A DNA stretch of 64,000 bases from Sphingopyxis chilensis (GTDB lineage Bacteria > Pseudomonadota > Alphaproteobacteria > Sphingomonadales > Sphingomonadaceae), in assembly GCF_035930445.1 (NCBI RefSeq), contig NZ_CP142394.1:3257501-3321500 (forward strand), given 5' to 3'. Positions 10,201-17,287 of this stretch are shown here, piece by piece (position 1 is the first letter of the stretch; each line of letters starts with the position of its first letter). The notes beneath the pieces are model-generated. The model saw nothing but the letters and a program-made list of their open reading frames with translations, was not told the DNA's origin and ran no database searches. Position numbers and translations under genes: made by a program.

Positions 10201-10321
10201 GCGCAAGCCCCAGCGCGCCGTCGGCATAGCGGTCGATCAGCCCCGCCGCGAGCGCATCGGCAAAGGCCCGCTGGACGGGGATGGAAAAGACGGTGGGTTT
10301 GGCGTCAGCCATCGGATTCAA
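7292..10321 (-). CDS. addB: Double-strand break repair protein AddB, alphaproteobacterial type
   Basis: 1009 residues from the first ATG; an internal ATG at 10312 (MADAKP) is an equally possible start. AddB is the second helicase-like/nuclease subunit of AddAB. The C-terminal nuclease signature is present (GKADRIDRL, then VVDYKTGA). The N-terminal P-loop region reads VLPSNRARSAVQ, with no GKT, so it is probably not an active ATPase. No cysteine is visible anywhere in the protein, so it cannot carry the Fe-S cluster known from the Bacillus AddB nuclease domain. A hairpin repeat (10326-10355) lies just upstream, separating it from murU. Confidence 0.93.
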   Translation of the reverse strand: MNPMADAKPTVFSIPVQRAFADALAAGLIDRYADGALGLAQGLIVLPSNRARSAVQAAFVRAGGTGLLMPRLVVIGDADLDESVALALDPIDESDAIPPAIDALRRRLMLAALIERYNPAGEEPITGAAAFQLAEGLGRVIDQLHYEEVAPARLADIENALGDLAGHWQASWRRLSLLVDQWPVMLAATGHIDRADRRNRLLDRVSKGWRVAPPARFVVAAGVTTAAPAIARLLRTVADLTGGIVVLPGLDLGMAGEEWEALGPVKADPDKPGERPLETHPQYHLKLLLGRMGVSRDEVQSWDAASPFDGPDARSPFTSLLFAPSAFTARWQQAGDLSPGIAGVRAAVFADDGQEAQGIALMMRHALETPTRTAALVTPDRALATRVAAALARWDISVDDSAGQPLGQAPPGALLLALTEFAAAFDPVRLIALLGHPLVRAGEARLGWLDQVRRLDLVLRGPGLVPGWGGVTARIAERAADPKARGYAEAQAIADWWADVATGLSAALAPFTAGVPAPPTVLLDALQAALGWLTGDAVWTGHAGRALSELFDRWTLARGAGPALVAPADFPAMLADLLSGESVRPPYGGHPRLFIWGLLEARLQRADVMILGGLDEGRWPQQQSPDPWLAPGIRRMLGLAAPERQQGAAAHDFAGAFAAREVVVTRAMRSGGDPAVASRFWLRLAALAGELPEARLDGASVTALAAALDVPPGASEPADRPRPAPPLAARPTRISVTGVDQLARDPFAFYAAKILRLSELDPLSSGPDAKWFGIRVHKFLQDWQTAGLTEAAFDAELAALRSDPALDSLARAFWLPRIEPSLRWAAERVWAERVEGREPIATEATGVHEMEGIRLTGKADRIDRLKDGSLAVVDYKTGAAPSGSAAFDGLDNQLGLLGLLAEMGEVEGVSAGSINSLEYWSLKADRAKGTNGSVAPTHGGRRKLKTAEDAVARAYDAFAELTAAYLLGDGSFAPGDSAKRYADFDQLMRRDEWFGRGDADDRADEERPI

Positions 10322-10325
10322 ACTG

Positions 10326-10355
10326 CGTCATTGCGAGCGCAGCGAAGCAATGACG
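10326..10355. repeat. Palindromic repeat (REP-like hairpin)
   Basis: Arms CGTCATTGC (10326-10334) and GCAATGACG (10347-10355) are perfect inverted copies around a 12-nt loop GAGCGCAGCGAA. This type of short hairpin is dispersed through many alphaproteobacterial genomes. It sits in the gap between murU and addB and may attenuate or stabilise mRNA. Confidence 0.8.
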
Positions 10356-10366
10356 AAATAAGGCGG

Positions 10367-11086
10367 TCAAACCTCACTCAACGCCGCTTCGGTCGGCGCG
10401 ATGCTCGCCGGGCTGCCGACGTCGAACCACTGCCCCATATGCGACAACCCATAAAGTCGCCCCGCCGCGATTGCGCGGTCCCATAATATATTCGTCGAAA
10501 ACGCCCCATCGGGCGCGTCGGCGAGCAGGCGCGGCGAGATGAGCTGGATGCCGGTGTAGACAAAGGGCGCGATCCGCCCCGGTTTGCGGCGCGACAGCTT
10601 GCCGTCGCCGTCCATATGGAAATCGCCGCGTCCGCCATGCCCCGTCGCACTCGCCTGCCGGATCACGAGCAGCAACGCGTCCATCCGCTCGCCGTCCCAG
10701 TGGCGCGCGAGGTGACGGATGCTGTCCTGCGGCCCGTCGGTCCAGATATTGTCGCTGTTGACGATCAGGATCGGGTCGCCGGTAAGCTGCGGCAGCGCCT
10801 TGACCATGCCGCCACCGGTTTCGAGAAGCAGGTCGCGCTCGTCCGAAATGGCGATGCTGAAGCTGCGCTTCTGCGCCGCCAGATGCGCTTCGAGCGCGTC
10901 GGCGAGATAATGGACGTTGACGACGACATGCTCGACGCCCGCCGCCTCGATCCGGTCGAGGCTATGGTCGATCAGCGCCTTGCCCGCGACGCGGACGAGC
11001 GGCTTGGGGCGCGTCGCGGTCAGCGGGCGCATCCGCTTGCCGAGCCCCGCGGCCATCACCATCGCGCTTTCGATCTTCACCGTCAC
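10367..11086 (-). CDS. murU: N-acetylmuramate alpha-1-phosphate uridylyltransferase (MurU-like nucleotidyltransferase)
   Basis: 239 residues from a GTG start at 11086. That start overlaps the amgK stop as GTGA (11083-11086), which matches the 4-nt coupling seen at neighbouring junctions, so it is preferred over upstream in-frame codons lying inside amgK. The nucleotidyltransferase signature AAGLGKRMRPLT is followed by RPKPLVRVAGKALIDH. MurU converts MurNAc-1-phosphate to UDP-MurNAc in peptidoglycan recycling. Together with the sugar kinase AmgK just upstream it forms the known AmgK-MurU salvage bypass of de novo UDP-MurNAc synthesis. The assignment rests on this pairing as much as on the fold. 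Confidence 0.87.
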   Translation of the reverse strand: MTVKIESAMVMAAGLGKRMRPLTATRPKPLVRVAGKALIDHSLDRIEAAGVEHVVVNVHYLADALEAHLAAQKRSFSIAISDERDLLLETGGGMVKALPQLTGDPILIVNSDNIWTDGPQDSIRHLARHWDGERMDALLLVIRQASATGHGGRGDFHMDGDGKLSRRKPGRIAPFVYTGIQLISPRLLADAPDGAFSTNILWDRAIAAGRLYGLSHMGQWFDVGSPASIAPTEAALSEV

Positions 11087-12066
11087 GTCGCCATCGCCTT
11101 CCATATCGCCGCGCGTTTCGAAGCGGGAACATTGGCGTCGAACCATTGCCGAACCGGGACAAGCGCCGGATGCGCGAGATCGCGTTCGAGCAGCCCCCAC
11201 ATGCGCGGCTGGAAACTCTTGTAATGCGGCTTGTCGTCGCGTTTCCACAGCCGGACGAAAACGCCCAGGATGCGCGTGTTGCGCTGCGCGGCGAGCGCCC
11301 AATAGGCGCGCTCGATGTCGCGCCCCGTCACCGCCTGGTAGCGCGCGAGCATCGCCGCCTCGACCGGCGGGCTTACATCGCGCCGCGCATCTTCGAGCAC
11401 CGAAGCGAGATCATAGGCCGGGTGGCCGACGAGCGCGTCCTGGAAATCGAGCAAGCCGTAATGCGCGATCCCCTGCTGTCCTTCGACCAGCATGATATTC
11501 TCGGCATGAAAATCGCGCAGCACGGTGACGCGCGGCAGGCCGTCCTGCTCGACCGGCGTCAGCACCTCGGCCCACGCCGCGCGAAACGCATCGCGGTCGG
11601 CCGGAATATCGAACGCCGGGCAATACCAGTCGGTGAACAGCATGACCTCGTCGAGCCACTGCTCGATCCCGTGTACGGGCAACCCCTCCATCGGCGGCCG
11701 CGCGTGAAGGTGGACGAGCAGGTCGGTCACCCCCGCATAATATCCGGCCTCCTTGTTGAGCTGTTCGTCGACCGTTTCGCGCAGACGCACGTCGCCGAAA
11801 TCCTCGATCAGCAGCAGGCCCCGCTCCAGATCGCGCGCGAGGATCGTCGGCGCGTTGAGCCCCTGTTCGCAGAGGAATTCCGCAACCGCGATGAAGGGGC
11901 GCGGGTCTTCGTGCGGCGGCGGCGCGTCCATCAGCACCGCCTGCCGGCCCTGATCGACGACCCGGAAATAGCGGCGGAAGGAGGCGTCCCCCGCGAGCGG
12001 CAATATCTGGGCATCGCCCCAGCCATGCGCGGCGAGAAAGGCGGGCGCATGAGCGGGCGGAATCAT
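11083..12066 (-). CDS. amgK: Anomeric N-acetylmuramate/N-acetylglucosamine kinase (aminoglycoside phosphotransferase fold)
   Basis: 327 residues from ATG 12066, which overlaps the tsaE stop as ATGA. The kinase core shows the catalytic loop VLRDFHAENIML and the metal-binding LLDFQDALVGHPAYDLASVL segment of the aminoglycoside phosphotransferase family. AmgK phosphorylates MurNAc or GlcNAc at the anomeric position in the cytoplasm, and MurU (next gene) then makes the UDP sugar. The gene is often labelled simply as a phosphotransferase; the murU partner and the tsaE-amgK-murU order make the recycling function likely. Confidence 0.87.
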   Translation of the reverse strand: MIPPAHAPAFLAAHGWGDAQILPLAGDASFRRYFRVVDQGRQAVLMDAPPPHEDPRPFIAVAEFLCEQGLNAPTILARDLERGLLLIEDFGDVRLRETVDEQLNKEAGYYAGVTDLLVHLHARPPMEGLPVHGIEQWLDEVMLFTDWYCPAFDIPADRDAFRAAWAEVLTPVEQDGLPRVTVLRDFHAENIMLVEGQQGIAHYGLLDFQDALVGHPAYDLASVLEDARRDVSPPVEAAMLARYQAVTGRDIERAYWALAAQRNTRILGVFVRLWKRDDKPHYKSFQPRMWGLLERDLAHPALVPVRQWFDANVPASKRAAIWKAMAT

Positions 12067-12515
12067 CGGAGCGGCCATCTTGCTCCCCAAGCCGCCGGCA
12101 CATCGGCTGTCAAGACGCGCGCGTCGCCCTCGCCCGAAATCCGGAGGTTCAGCGCCCCCGGCCAGCTTTCGCTCCCCAGCCGCTCGGGCCATTCGATCAG
12201 CAACGCCCCGTCGTAGAGATAGTCGTCGAGCCCCAGTTCGATCAGCTCGTCCGCGCCCTCGATCCGGTACAGGTCGACATGCGCGATGGGCAAGTCCACT
12301 TCGGGCGGTGCATAGGGCTGGACGATCGCAAAGGTCGGGCTCGGCGCCTCGCCCGCCAGCCCGCGCGCCTTCAGCATCGCGCGCGCCAGCGTCGTCTTGC
12401 CCGCGCCAAGGTCCCCCGACAGCAGCACGACGTCGCCCGCCGTCAGCGCCGCCCCGATCGTGGCGCCGATGCGCTCGGCTTCGTCGAGGTCGTAGCGCAA
12501 GGAAAACCCTGTCAT
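12063..12515 (-). CDS. tsaE: tRNA threonylcarbamoyladenosine biosynthesis ATPase TsaE
   Basis: 150 residues with Walker A SGDLGAGKT at residues 33-41 and the TsaE-specific stretches SPTFAIVQPY and HVDLYRI. TsaE binds the TsaB-TsaD complex and hydrolyses ATP in each cycle of t6A formation on ANN-decoding tRNAs. It overlaps divL upstream (ATGA at 12512-12515) and amgK downstream (ATGA at 12063-12066), so it is made from the same transcript as both. Confidence 0.96.
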   Translation of the reverse strand: MTGFSLRYDLDEAERIGATIGAALTAGDVVLLSGDLGAGKTTLARAMLKARGLAGEAPSPTFAIVQPYAPPEVDLPIAHVDLYRIEGADELIELGLDDYLYDGALLIEWPERLGSESWPGALNLRISGEGDARVLTADVPAAWGARWPLR

Positions 12516-14875
12516 GCGCCGCGCGGCAGGCTGATCCGCACGAGCGTGCCCTGCCCCTCTTCGCTCACCACTTCCATCGTCCCGCCGTGCGCCGCGACGA
12601 GCTGGCGCGCAAGCGCCAGGCCGATGCCGCCAGTCGCGGTGCCCGCGCGCTGCCCCTTGGCGACCGCCGCCGCGGCTTCGGGCATCCCCGGACCATTGTC
12701 GGACACGATGATGTCGACGCCGCGCGCGTCGCCGTCGGCGTGGAGCAGCACGCGCGCGCCCGATTTGCGCGACGGCGCGGTAAAGCGCACCGCATTGTCG
12801 AGCAGCCCCGCGACGAGCCGCGACAGCCGCGGCGCGTCGCCTTCGATCGTGCCAAGGTCCGCCGAGATATTGCCGACCAGCTCGACCTTCTCGCTATCGG
12901 CAAAGCCCTTCGCGTCGGCGAGCGCGTCCTCAAGCAGCACGCGGATATCGACCGGCGCGCGCTCGATCGCGAGCGTCCCCGCCTCGCCCTGCGCGAGGTC
13001 GAGCACATTGTCGATCTGGCGGCCGAGCACACCGACCGAATCCATGATCGCATCGATATAGGCACGCTGCTGGTCGCCGAGCTTGCCGGCATAGCCCGCC
13101 TGGAGCATCTCACCGAAGCCGCCGATCGAGGTGAGCGGCGTGCGCAGTTCATAGCTCATGCGCGACAGGAAGGCGGTCTTGGCCTTGTCGGCCGCCTCGA
13201 GCGCTTCGTTGCGTTCGCGCAGCGCGCCTTCCATCTTCCGGCTCGCGGTGATGTCGAGCATGATGAGCAGCGCATTGCCGTCGGGCAAGGGGATCGACGC
13301 GAAGTCGAAATGACGCCCGTCGGCGAAGCGGACCTCGCCGACGCGCTGTTGCCGCTCCAATGTTGCCGCGCGGATAACCTCCTGCACGATGCTGATCTGG
13401 TTCGGTTTCGCGAGCCGGTCGGCAAGCCCGCTCATCAGCGCGTCGACGCGCGGATGTGCCGCGAGCGTCGGCTCGTCGATTCCCCATAGGCGGCGGAAAC
13501 GCTGGTTCCACAAATGCAGCCGCCCGTCGGGCGCGAAGACCGCGACCGCCTCGAACAGATTGTCGAAGGTCGCGGTGCGCACGCGCAGCAACGTGTCGCG
13601 CGCACCCGCCAGCTGCACCTGCTCGGTCTTGTCCTCGGCGATCAGCAGCAGCCCGCCGTCGGGGGTCGGCTGGGCAACGACGTGAAGATGCGTGCCGTCG
13701 CGCAGCAGCCAGTCCTCCTCGCTCGCCTCGGGCTGCGCGAACCAGTCGACATGCGCCTGCCGCCATTCGGGATAGTTGCGCACCTCGGGCGTCCGCCCCA
13801 GTTCGCGCCAGGCGTCGAGCAGGCGCGCGAAGGGCAGTGCCTCGGCGACGTCGTCGGCCTCGATCCCGAACAGGCGGCGGAACGGCAGGTTGGCAAAATT
13901 GAGGCCCTGGTCGGGTCCGAATTGCGCGACCGCGGCCGACAACCGGTCGAGCAGCTCGCGCTGTGTATCGACGAAGCGGCGGTGCGCGCCGCGCTCGGTT
14001 TCGAGTTCCTGGATGTCGATCGCATAGCCCGCAACGCCGATCACCCGCCCACCCTCGGGCGCCAGCGGCACGTCGACGACGCGCATGATCCGCCGCTCGC
14101 CCTCGATCGTCACCGGGATCGTGCGCATCTGCGCGGACCCGGCGGCGCGCGCGGCGTCGGCGGCGTCGGCGGCGCTCACCCCCGCGACGATTTCGCACAG
14201 CTCGATGCCGCCGTCGATCACTGCCGCGGCGCCCTTGGCCTCGACCGCGCGCACATAAGCGCCGTTGACGAGTGCAAGCGACAGGTCGGTGTCGCGGAAC
14301 CACATCGGGAAGGGCGCGGCCTCGATCAGCCCCGACAGCGCCTCGAACGCCGCCATCGCCTCGTCGCGCTCTTGCCGCGCGTGGGCGAGCGCCTGCTGCC
14401 CGTCGGTCGCGTCGCTCAGCCACAGCAGCACGCTGCCCGCCCCGCCGACCGCCTGCGGCGCGGCGGCGCCATGGACGATGATCGTGCGCTGGCTGCCGTC
14501 GGGCTTCAGGCTCAACACAAAGGGTTTCGCGCCGCGCTGCGCGCCGATGATCGCCTGGCGCAGCGCGTCGTGCGCCTGCGCGTCGAGCCCGCTGCCGAGC
14601 CCGCGCAATTCGTCGAAATTGCGTGGCCCGCGTTCGAGGCCCAGCCAGCGGCCGAGCCGCTCGCTCGCCTCGATCCGCCAGTCGGCGCGGACGATCACGG
14701 GAAGCTGCGGCGACGCGTCGACGAGGCTCGCGAGTCGTTCGGCCTGCCCGGCGACGAACGCCGATCGCCGCTGCATCGCGATGCCGCGCAGCGTCGCCCA
14801 CAATCCGGCGAGCAACCACAGCGCCGCGAACAGGCCGAGCGCGAACAGCAAGGTCGGGGAAAGCGTGCCGCTCAT
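12512..14875 (-). CDS. divL: DivL-like cell-cycle pseudokinase (PAS-rich sensor kinase with Tyr at the phospho-acceptor site)
   Basis: 787 residues. One N-terminal membrane segment (about residues 8-30) is followed by several PAS-like domains, a DHp helix pair and a HATPase domain. The H-box reads SRMSYELRTPLTSIGGFGEM: the usual phospho-acceptor His is Tyr575 (codon TAT). The N box LLDNAVRF and the G boxes DNGPGMP and GIGLALARQL are intact. Tyr in place of His, with ELRTPL kept, is the hallmark of Caulobacter DivL, which signals DivK status to the kinase CckA and so controls CtrA. The adjacent tsaE-amgK-murU genes agree with the alphaproteobacterial divL neighbourhood. ahcY lies 204 nt upstream on the same strand. 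Confidence 0.9.
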   Translation of the reverse strand: MSGTLSPTLLFALGLFAALWLLAGLWATLRGIAMQRRSAFVAGQAERLASLVDASPQLPVIVRADWRIEASERLGRWLGLERGPRNFDELRGLGSGLDAQAHDALRQAIIGAQRGAKPFVLSLKPDGSQRTIIVHGAAAPQAVGGAGSVLLWLSDATDGQQALAHARQERDEAMAAFEALSGLIEAAPFPMWFRDTDLSLALVNGAYVRAVEAKGAAAVIDGGIELCEIVAGVSAADAADAARAAGSAQMRTIPVTIEGERRIMRVVDVPLAPEGGRVIGVAGYAIDIQELETERGAHRRFVDTQRELLDRLSAAVAQFGPDQGLNFANLPFRRLFGIEADDVAEALPFARLLDAWRELGRTPEVRNYPEWRQAHVDWFAQPEASEEDWLLRDGTHLHVVAQPTPDGGLLLIAEDKTEQVQLAGARDTLLRVRTATFDNLFEAVAVFAPDGRLHLWNQRFRRLWGIDEPTLAAHPRVDALMSGLADRLAKPNQISIVQEVIRAATLERQQRVGEVRFADGRHFDFASIPLPDGNALLIMLDITASRKMEGALRERNEALEAADKAKTAFLSRMSYELRTPLTSIGGFGEMLQAGYAGKLGDQQRAYIDAIMDSVGVLGRQIDNVLDLAQGEAGTLAIERAPVDIRVLLEDALADAKGFADSEKVELVGNISADLGTIEGDAPRLSRLVAGLLDNAVRFTAPSRKSGARVLLHADGDARGVDIIVSDNGPGMPEAAAAVAKGQRAGTATGGIGLALARQLVAAHGGTMEVVSEEGQGTLVRISLPRGA

Positions 14876-15043
14876 CCCGCCTCAAGTCCTCGTTTGTCCG
14901 GATGTCCCGCGCGCATGATCGCCTGCCCTAAAGGCGATGGAGTCATGTTTCAATCGCATGTCAGCGCGGATCGGCGCGCCGCATCATCCGATGGGCGCGC
15001 CGTCCACAGTTTTCGTTCGAAGACCGAAGTCCCCGTCCACCAT

Positions 15044-15071
15044 CGACATCCCGGCAAAGGCCGGGATGTCG
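15044..15071. repeat. Strong hairpin / dispersed palindrome after ahcY
   Basis: CGACATCCCGGC (15044-15055) and GCCGGGATGTCG (15060-15071) form a perfect 12-bp stem with an AAAG loop, 8 nt beyond the ahcY stop. No T-run follows on the minus strand, so it looks like a dispersed palindromic repeat that may act as an imperfect terminator or RNA stabiliser between ahcY and divL. Confidence 0.7.
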
Positions 15072-15079
15072 GAATGGGA

Positions 15080-16495
15080 TCAATAGCGATAATGGTCGGG
15101 CTTGAACGGTCCCTCGACCGGCACGCCGATATAATCCGCCTGCTTCTGGCTGAGCTGGCTCAGCTTCACGCCGAGCTTTTCGAGGTGCAGCGCCGCGACC
15201 TTTTCGTCGAGATGCTTGGGCAGGACGTAAACGTCGTTCTGATACTGCTCGCTGCGCGTCCACAGCTCGATCTGCGCCAGCGTCTGGTTGGTGAAGCTCG
15301 CCGACATCACGAACGACGGGTGGCCCGTGGCGTTGCCGAGGTTTACCAGGCGGCCCTTCGACAGGATGATGATCTGCTTGCCGTCGGGGAATTCGACCAG
15401 GTCGACCTGCGGCTTGACTTCGGTCCACTTGTAATTGGCGAGTGCCGCGATCTGGATCTCGCTGTCGAAGTGGCCGATGTTGCAGACGATCGCCATATTC
15501 TTCATCGCCGCCATATGTTCGGCGGTGATGACGTCGGCGTTGCCGGTCGCGGTGACGAAGATGTCCGAGCGCTTGACGGCCTCGTCCATCGTAACGACCT
15601 CGAAGCCCTCCATCGCTGCCTGCAATGCACAGATCGGGTCGATTTCGGTGACGAGAACGCGCGCGCCGCCGTTGCGGAGCGACTGCGCCGAGCCCTTGCC
15701 GACATCGCCGAAGCCGGCGACGGTCGCGACCTTGCCCGCGAGCATCACGTCGGTGCCGCGACGGATCGCGTCGACCAGCGATTCCTTGCAGCCATAAAGA
15801 TTGTCGAACTTCGACTTGGTGACGCTGTCGTTGACGTTGATCGCGGGGAAGGGCAGCTCGCCCTTCTTCGCGATGTGGTACAGGCGGTGGACGCCGGTCG
15901 TCGTTTCTTCCGACACGCCCTTGATCGCCTTGACCGTCTTGGTCAGGTAGCCGGGGTTGGCCGCAACGAACGCCTTCAGCGCGCGCTGCATCTCGATCTC
16001 TTCCTCATTCTCCGGCGCGGGCATCGTCTCGCCGGCTTCGAGCTTCGCGCCCCACAGCGCGAACATCGTCGCGTCGCCGCCATCGTCGAGGATCAGGTTG
16101 CACGTCGTGCCATCTTCCACACCCCAGTCGAAAATGCGGCCGACATAGTCCCAATAATCGGCCAGGCTCTCGCCCTTCACCGCGAACACCGGCACGCCCG
16201 TCGCGGCGATCGCGGCGGCGGCATGGTCCTGCGTCGAGAAGATGTTGCACGTCGCCCAGCGCACTTCGGCGCCAAGCGCGGTCAGCGTCTCGATCAGCAC
16301 CGCGGTCTGGATCGTCATGTGCAGCGAGCCGGTGATGCGCGCGCCCTTCAGCGGCTGCGCGGCACCATATTCGGCGCGCAGCGCCATCAGGCCCGGCATT
16401 TCGGTCTCGGCGATGTTGATTTCCTTGCGCCCGAAATCGGCGAGACCGATGTCGGCAACGACATAATCGCGGGTGTCGGCGGCGAGAGTGGCCAC
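15080..16495 (-). CDS. ahcY: Adenosylhomocysteinase
   Basis: 471 residues from a GTG start at 16495, preceded at 7 nt by GGAGA. Longer in-frame extension to 16540 has no comparable ribosome binding site. The enzyme hydrolyses S-adenosylhomocysteine to adenosine and homocysteine, relieving product inhibition of methyltransferases. Seen: [17 protein letters not shown] at the N-terminus, the [15 protein letters not shown] segment, the NAD-binding [11 protein letters not shown], and the C-terminus [10 protein letters not shown]. The extra segment after the DQDHAAA-like region is normal for proteobacterial enzymes. The upstream leader holds an AT-rich inverted repeat (see 16585-16604). Confidence 0.96.
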   Translation of the reverse strand: MATLAADTRDYVVADIGLADFGRKEINIAETEMPGLMALRAEYGAAQPLKGARITGSLHMTIQTAVLIETLTALGAEVRWATCNIFSTQDHAAAAIAATGVPVFAVKGESLADYWDYVGRIFDWGVEDGTTCNLILDDGGDATMFALWGAKLEAGETMPAPENEEEIEMQRALKAFVAANPGYLTKTVKAIKGVSEETTTGVHRLYHIAKKGELPFPAINVNDSVTKSKFDNLYGCKESLVDAIRRGTDVMLAGKVATVAGFGDVGKGSAQSLRNGGARVLVTEIDPICALQAAMEGFEVVTMDEAVKRSDIFVTATGNADVITAEHMAAMKNMAIVCNIGHFDSEIQIAALANYKWTEVKPQVDLVEFPDGKQIIILSKGRLVNLGNATGHPSFVMSASFTNQTLAQIELWTRSEQYQNDVYVLPKHLDEKVAALHLEKLGVKLSQLSQKQADYIGVPVEGPFKPDHYRY

Positions 16496-16584
16496 GGCGA
16501 ATTCTCCATATTGGCATATCGACCGCAGGCGAGCGGCCACGAAATTTTCTTGCGCGCCCTAGCCGAAACGGCGCGCCCGATCAA

Positions 16585-16604
16585 ATATAAACTTTTCTTT
16601 ATAT
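16585..16604. promoter_or_regulatory. AT-rich inverted repeat in the ahcY leader
   Basis: ATATAAA (16585-16591) and TTTATAT (16598-16604) are perfect inverted copies around CTTTTC. It lies about 90 nt upstream of the ahcY start codon and may be the core promoter or an operator. Confidence 0.4.
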
Positions 16605-16694
16605 CACATCCGCAGCACGCCTCATCGGCTTGCGCGAACATGCGAATCGGCGGCGCAAAAACGCACCGGCCGCAAAAATAAATTTTGCGTGCGT

Positions 16695-16728
16695 CAATTG
16701 TGACAATCGGGCGGACCCAATTGTGACA
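16695..16728. promoter_or_regulatory. Two direct copies of CAATTGTGACA
   Basis: The 11-mer occurs at 16695-16705 and again at 16718-16728, with 23 nt between starts, close to two helical turns. The core AATTGTGACA also occurs, inverted, upstream of amn (18622-18631) and of the TonB receptor (59964-59973). Likely a transcription-factor binding site; the factor is unknown. Confidence 0.5.
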
Positions 16729-16796
16729 CGGAGTCGCAAAAGCCAAGATTCTGAAAAACCGGACTTATAATGCGGCTTGCGAGAAGCATAATTCGA

Positions 16797-16820
16797 CTTT
16801 GTGACATCAGTGTTACAAAG
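16797..16820. promoter_or_regulatory. Near-perfect palindrome upstream of the TPR-like gene
   Basis: CTTTGTGACA (16797-16806) and TGTTACAAAG (16811-16820) are inverted copies with one mismatch, around TCAG. Each half contains the TGTGACA/TGTTACA element related to the repeats at 16695-16728. The position, about 70 nt before the start codon at 16889, fits an operator. Confidence 0.5.
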
Positions 16821-16888
16821 TCCCGAAAATATTGACAATTTTCCGGATGCGCGAGAAAATCAATTCAAGTTTTCGGGGAGATACAAGG

Positions 16889-17287
16889 ATGAAAAAATTT
16901 CTGCTGCCGCTCGTTGCCCTCGCCTTCGCGAGCCCCGCTGCGGCGCAATCGATCGTCGTCGTCACCGCGCCCCAGGCCGATTCGGATGTACTGCCGGTTG
17001 CCTTCGCCGAGCTCAAGGCCGGCGAGAATGAGGCCGCGGTCGACAAGCTGACCGGCGAAACGACGCTCGACGCCCGCGACCCGTCGCGACTGATCAATCT
17101 CGGCACCGCTTATGCTCGTCTGGGCCGCACCACCGACGCCGCGGCGGCCTACGATGCCGCGATCGCCAGCCCGATCCGCTACGATCTCGAGCTCGCCAGC
17201 GGTCGCTATATGGACTCGCGCTGGGCCGCGCGCACCGCGCTCGCAAACCTCAATCAGGGCAAGCCGCTTCTCGCGCTCGCGCGCTAG
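16889..17287 (+). CDS. Small secreted TPR-like protein
   Basis: 132 residues from ATG 16889, where MKKFLLPLVALAFASPAAAQ is a clear Sec signal peptide; upstream GGGGAG and AAGG can serve as ribosome binding site. The mature part holds one recognisable tetratricopeptide-like unit, LINLGTAYARLGRTTDAAAA, and a C-terminal LNQGKPLLALAR. I do not recognise a specific function. It is probably periplasmic and may mediate protein contacts. Its promoter region is unusually rich in inverted and direct repeats. Its stop codon shares CTAG (17284-17287) with the convergent algH stop. Confidence 0.75.
   Translation: MKKFLLPLVALAFASPAAAQSIVVVTAPQADSDVLPVAFAELKAGENEAAVDKLTGETTLDARDPSRLINLGTAYARLGRTTDAAAAYDAAIASPIRYDLELASGRYMDSRWAARTALANLNQGKPLLALAR

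Larger units (their letters stand above)
16496..16888. other. Divergent intergenic region between ahcY and the TPR-like gene
   Basis: 393 nt without a credible gene, clearly more AT-rich than the surroundings. It contains an AT inverted repeat near ahcY (16585-16604), two direct copies of CAATTGTGACA (16695-16705 and 16718-16728) flanked by TTTTGCG and CGCAAAA, and a near-perfect 24-nt palindrome at 16797-16820 in front of the plus-strand gene. These look like promoter and operator sequences for both directions. I could not identify a riboswitch. Confidence 0.7.

Noticed and set aside
11087..11302. Longer N-terminus for murU
   Set aside because: The extra in-frame codons lie inside amgK and encode an unrelated Arg/Ala-rich stretch. 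The GTG at 11086 with a 4-nt overlap matches the other junctions of the operon.
13514..16681. 1055-codon open frame on the plus strand across divL and ahcY
   Set aside because: Antisense to two certain genes and to the intergenic region between them. No domain signature; a by-product of codon bias.
16496..16690. Possible SAH or SAM riboswitch in the ahcY leader
   Set aside because: The leader has an AT-rich inverted repeat and a GATGAGGCGTGCTGCGG stretch that loosely recalls a riboswitch core, but I cannot fold it to a known consensus. A covariance-model search of the Rfam SAH and SAM families would decide.
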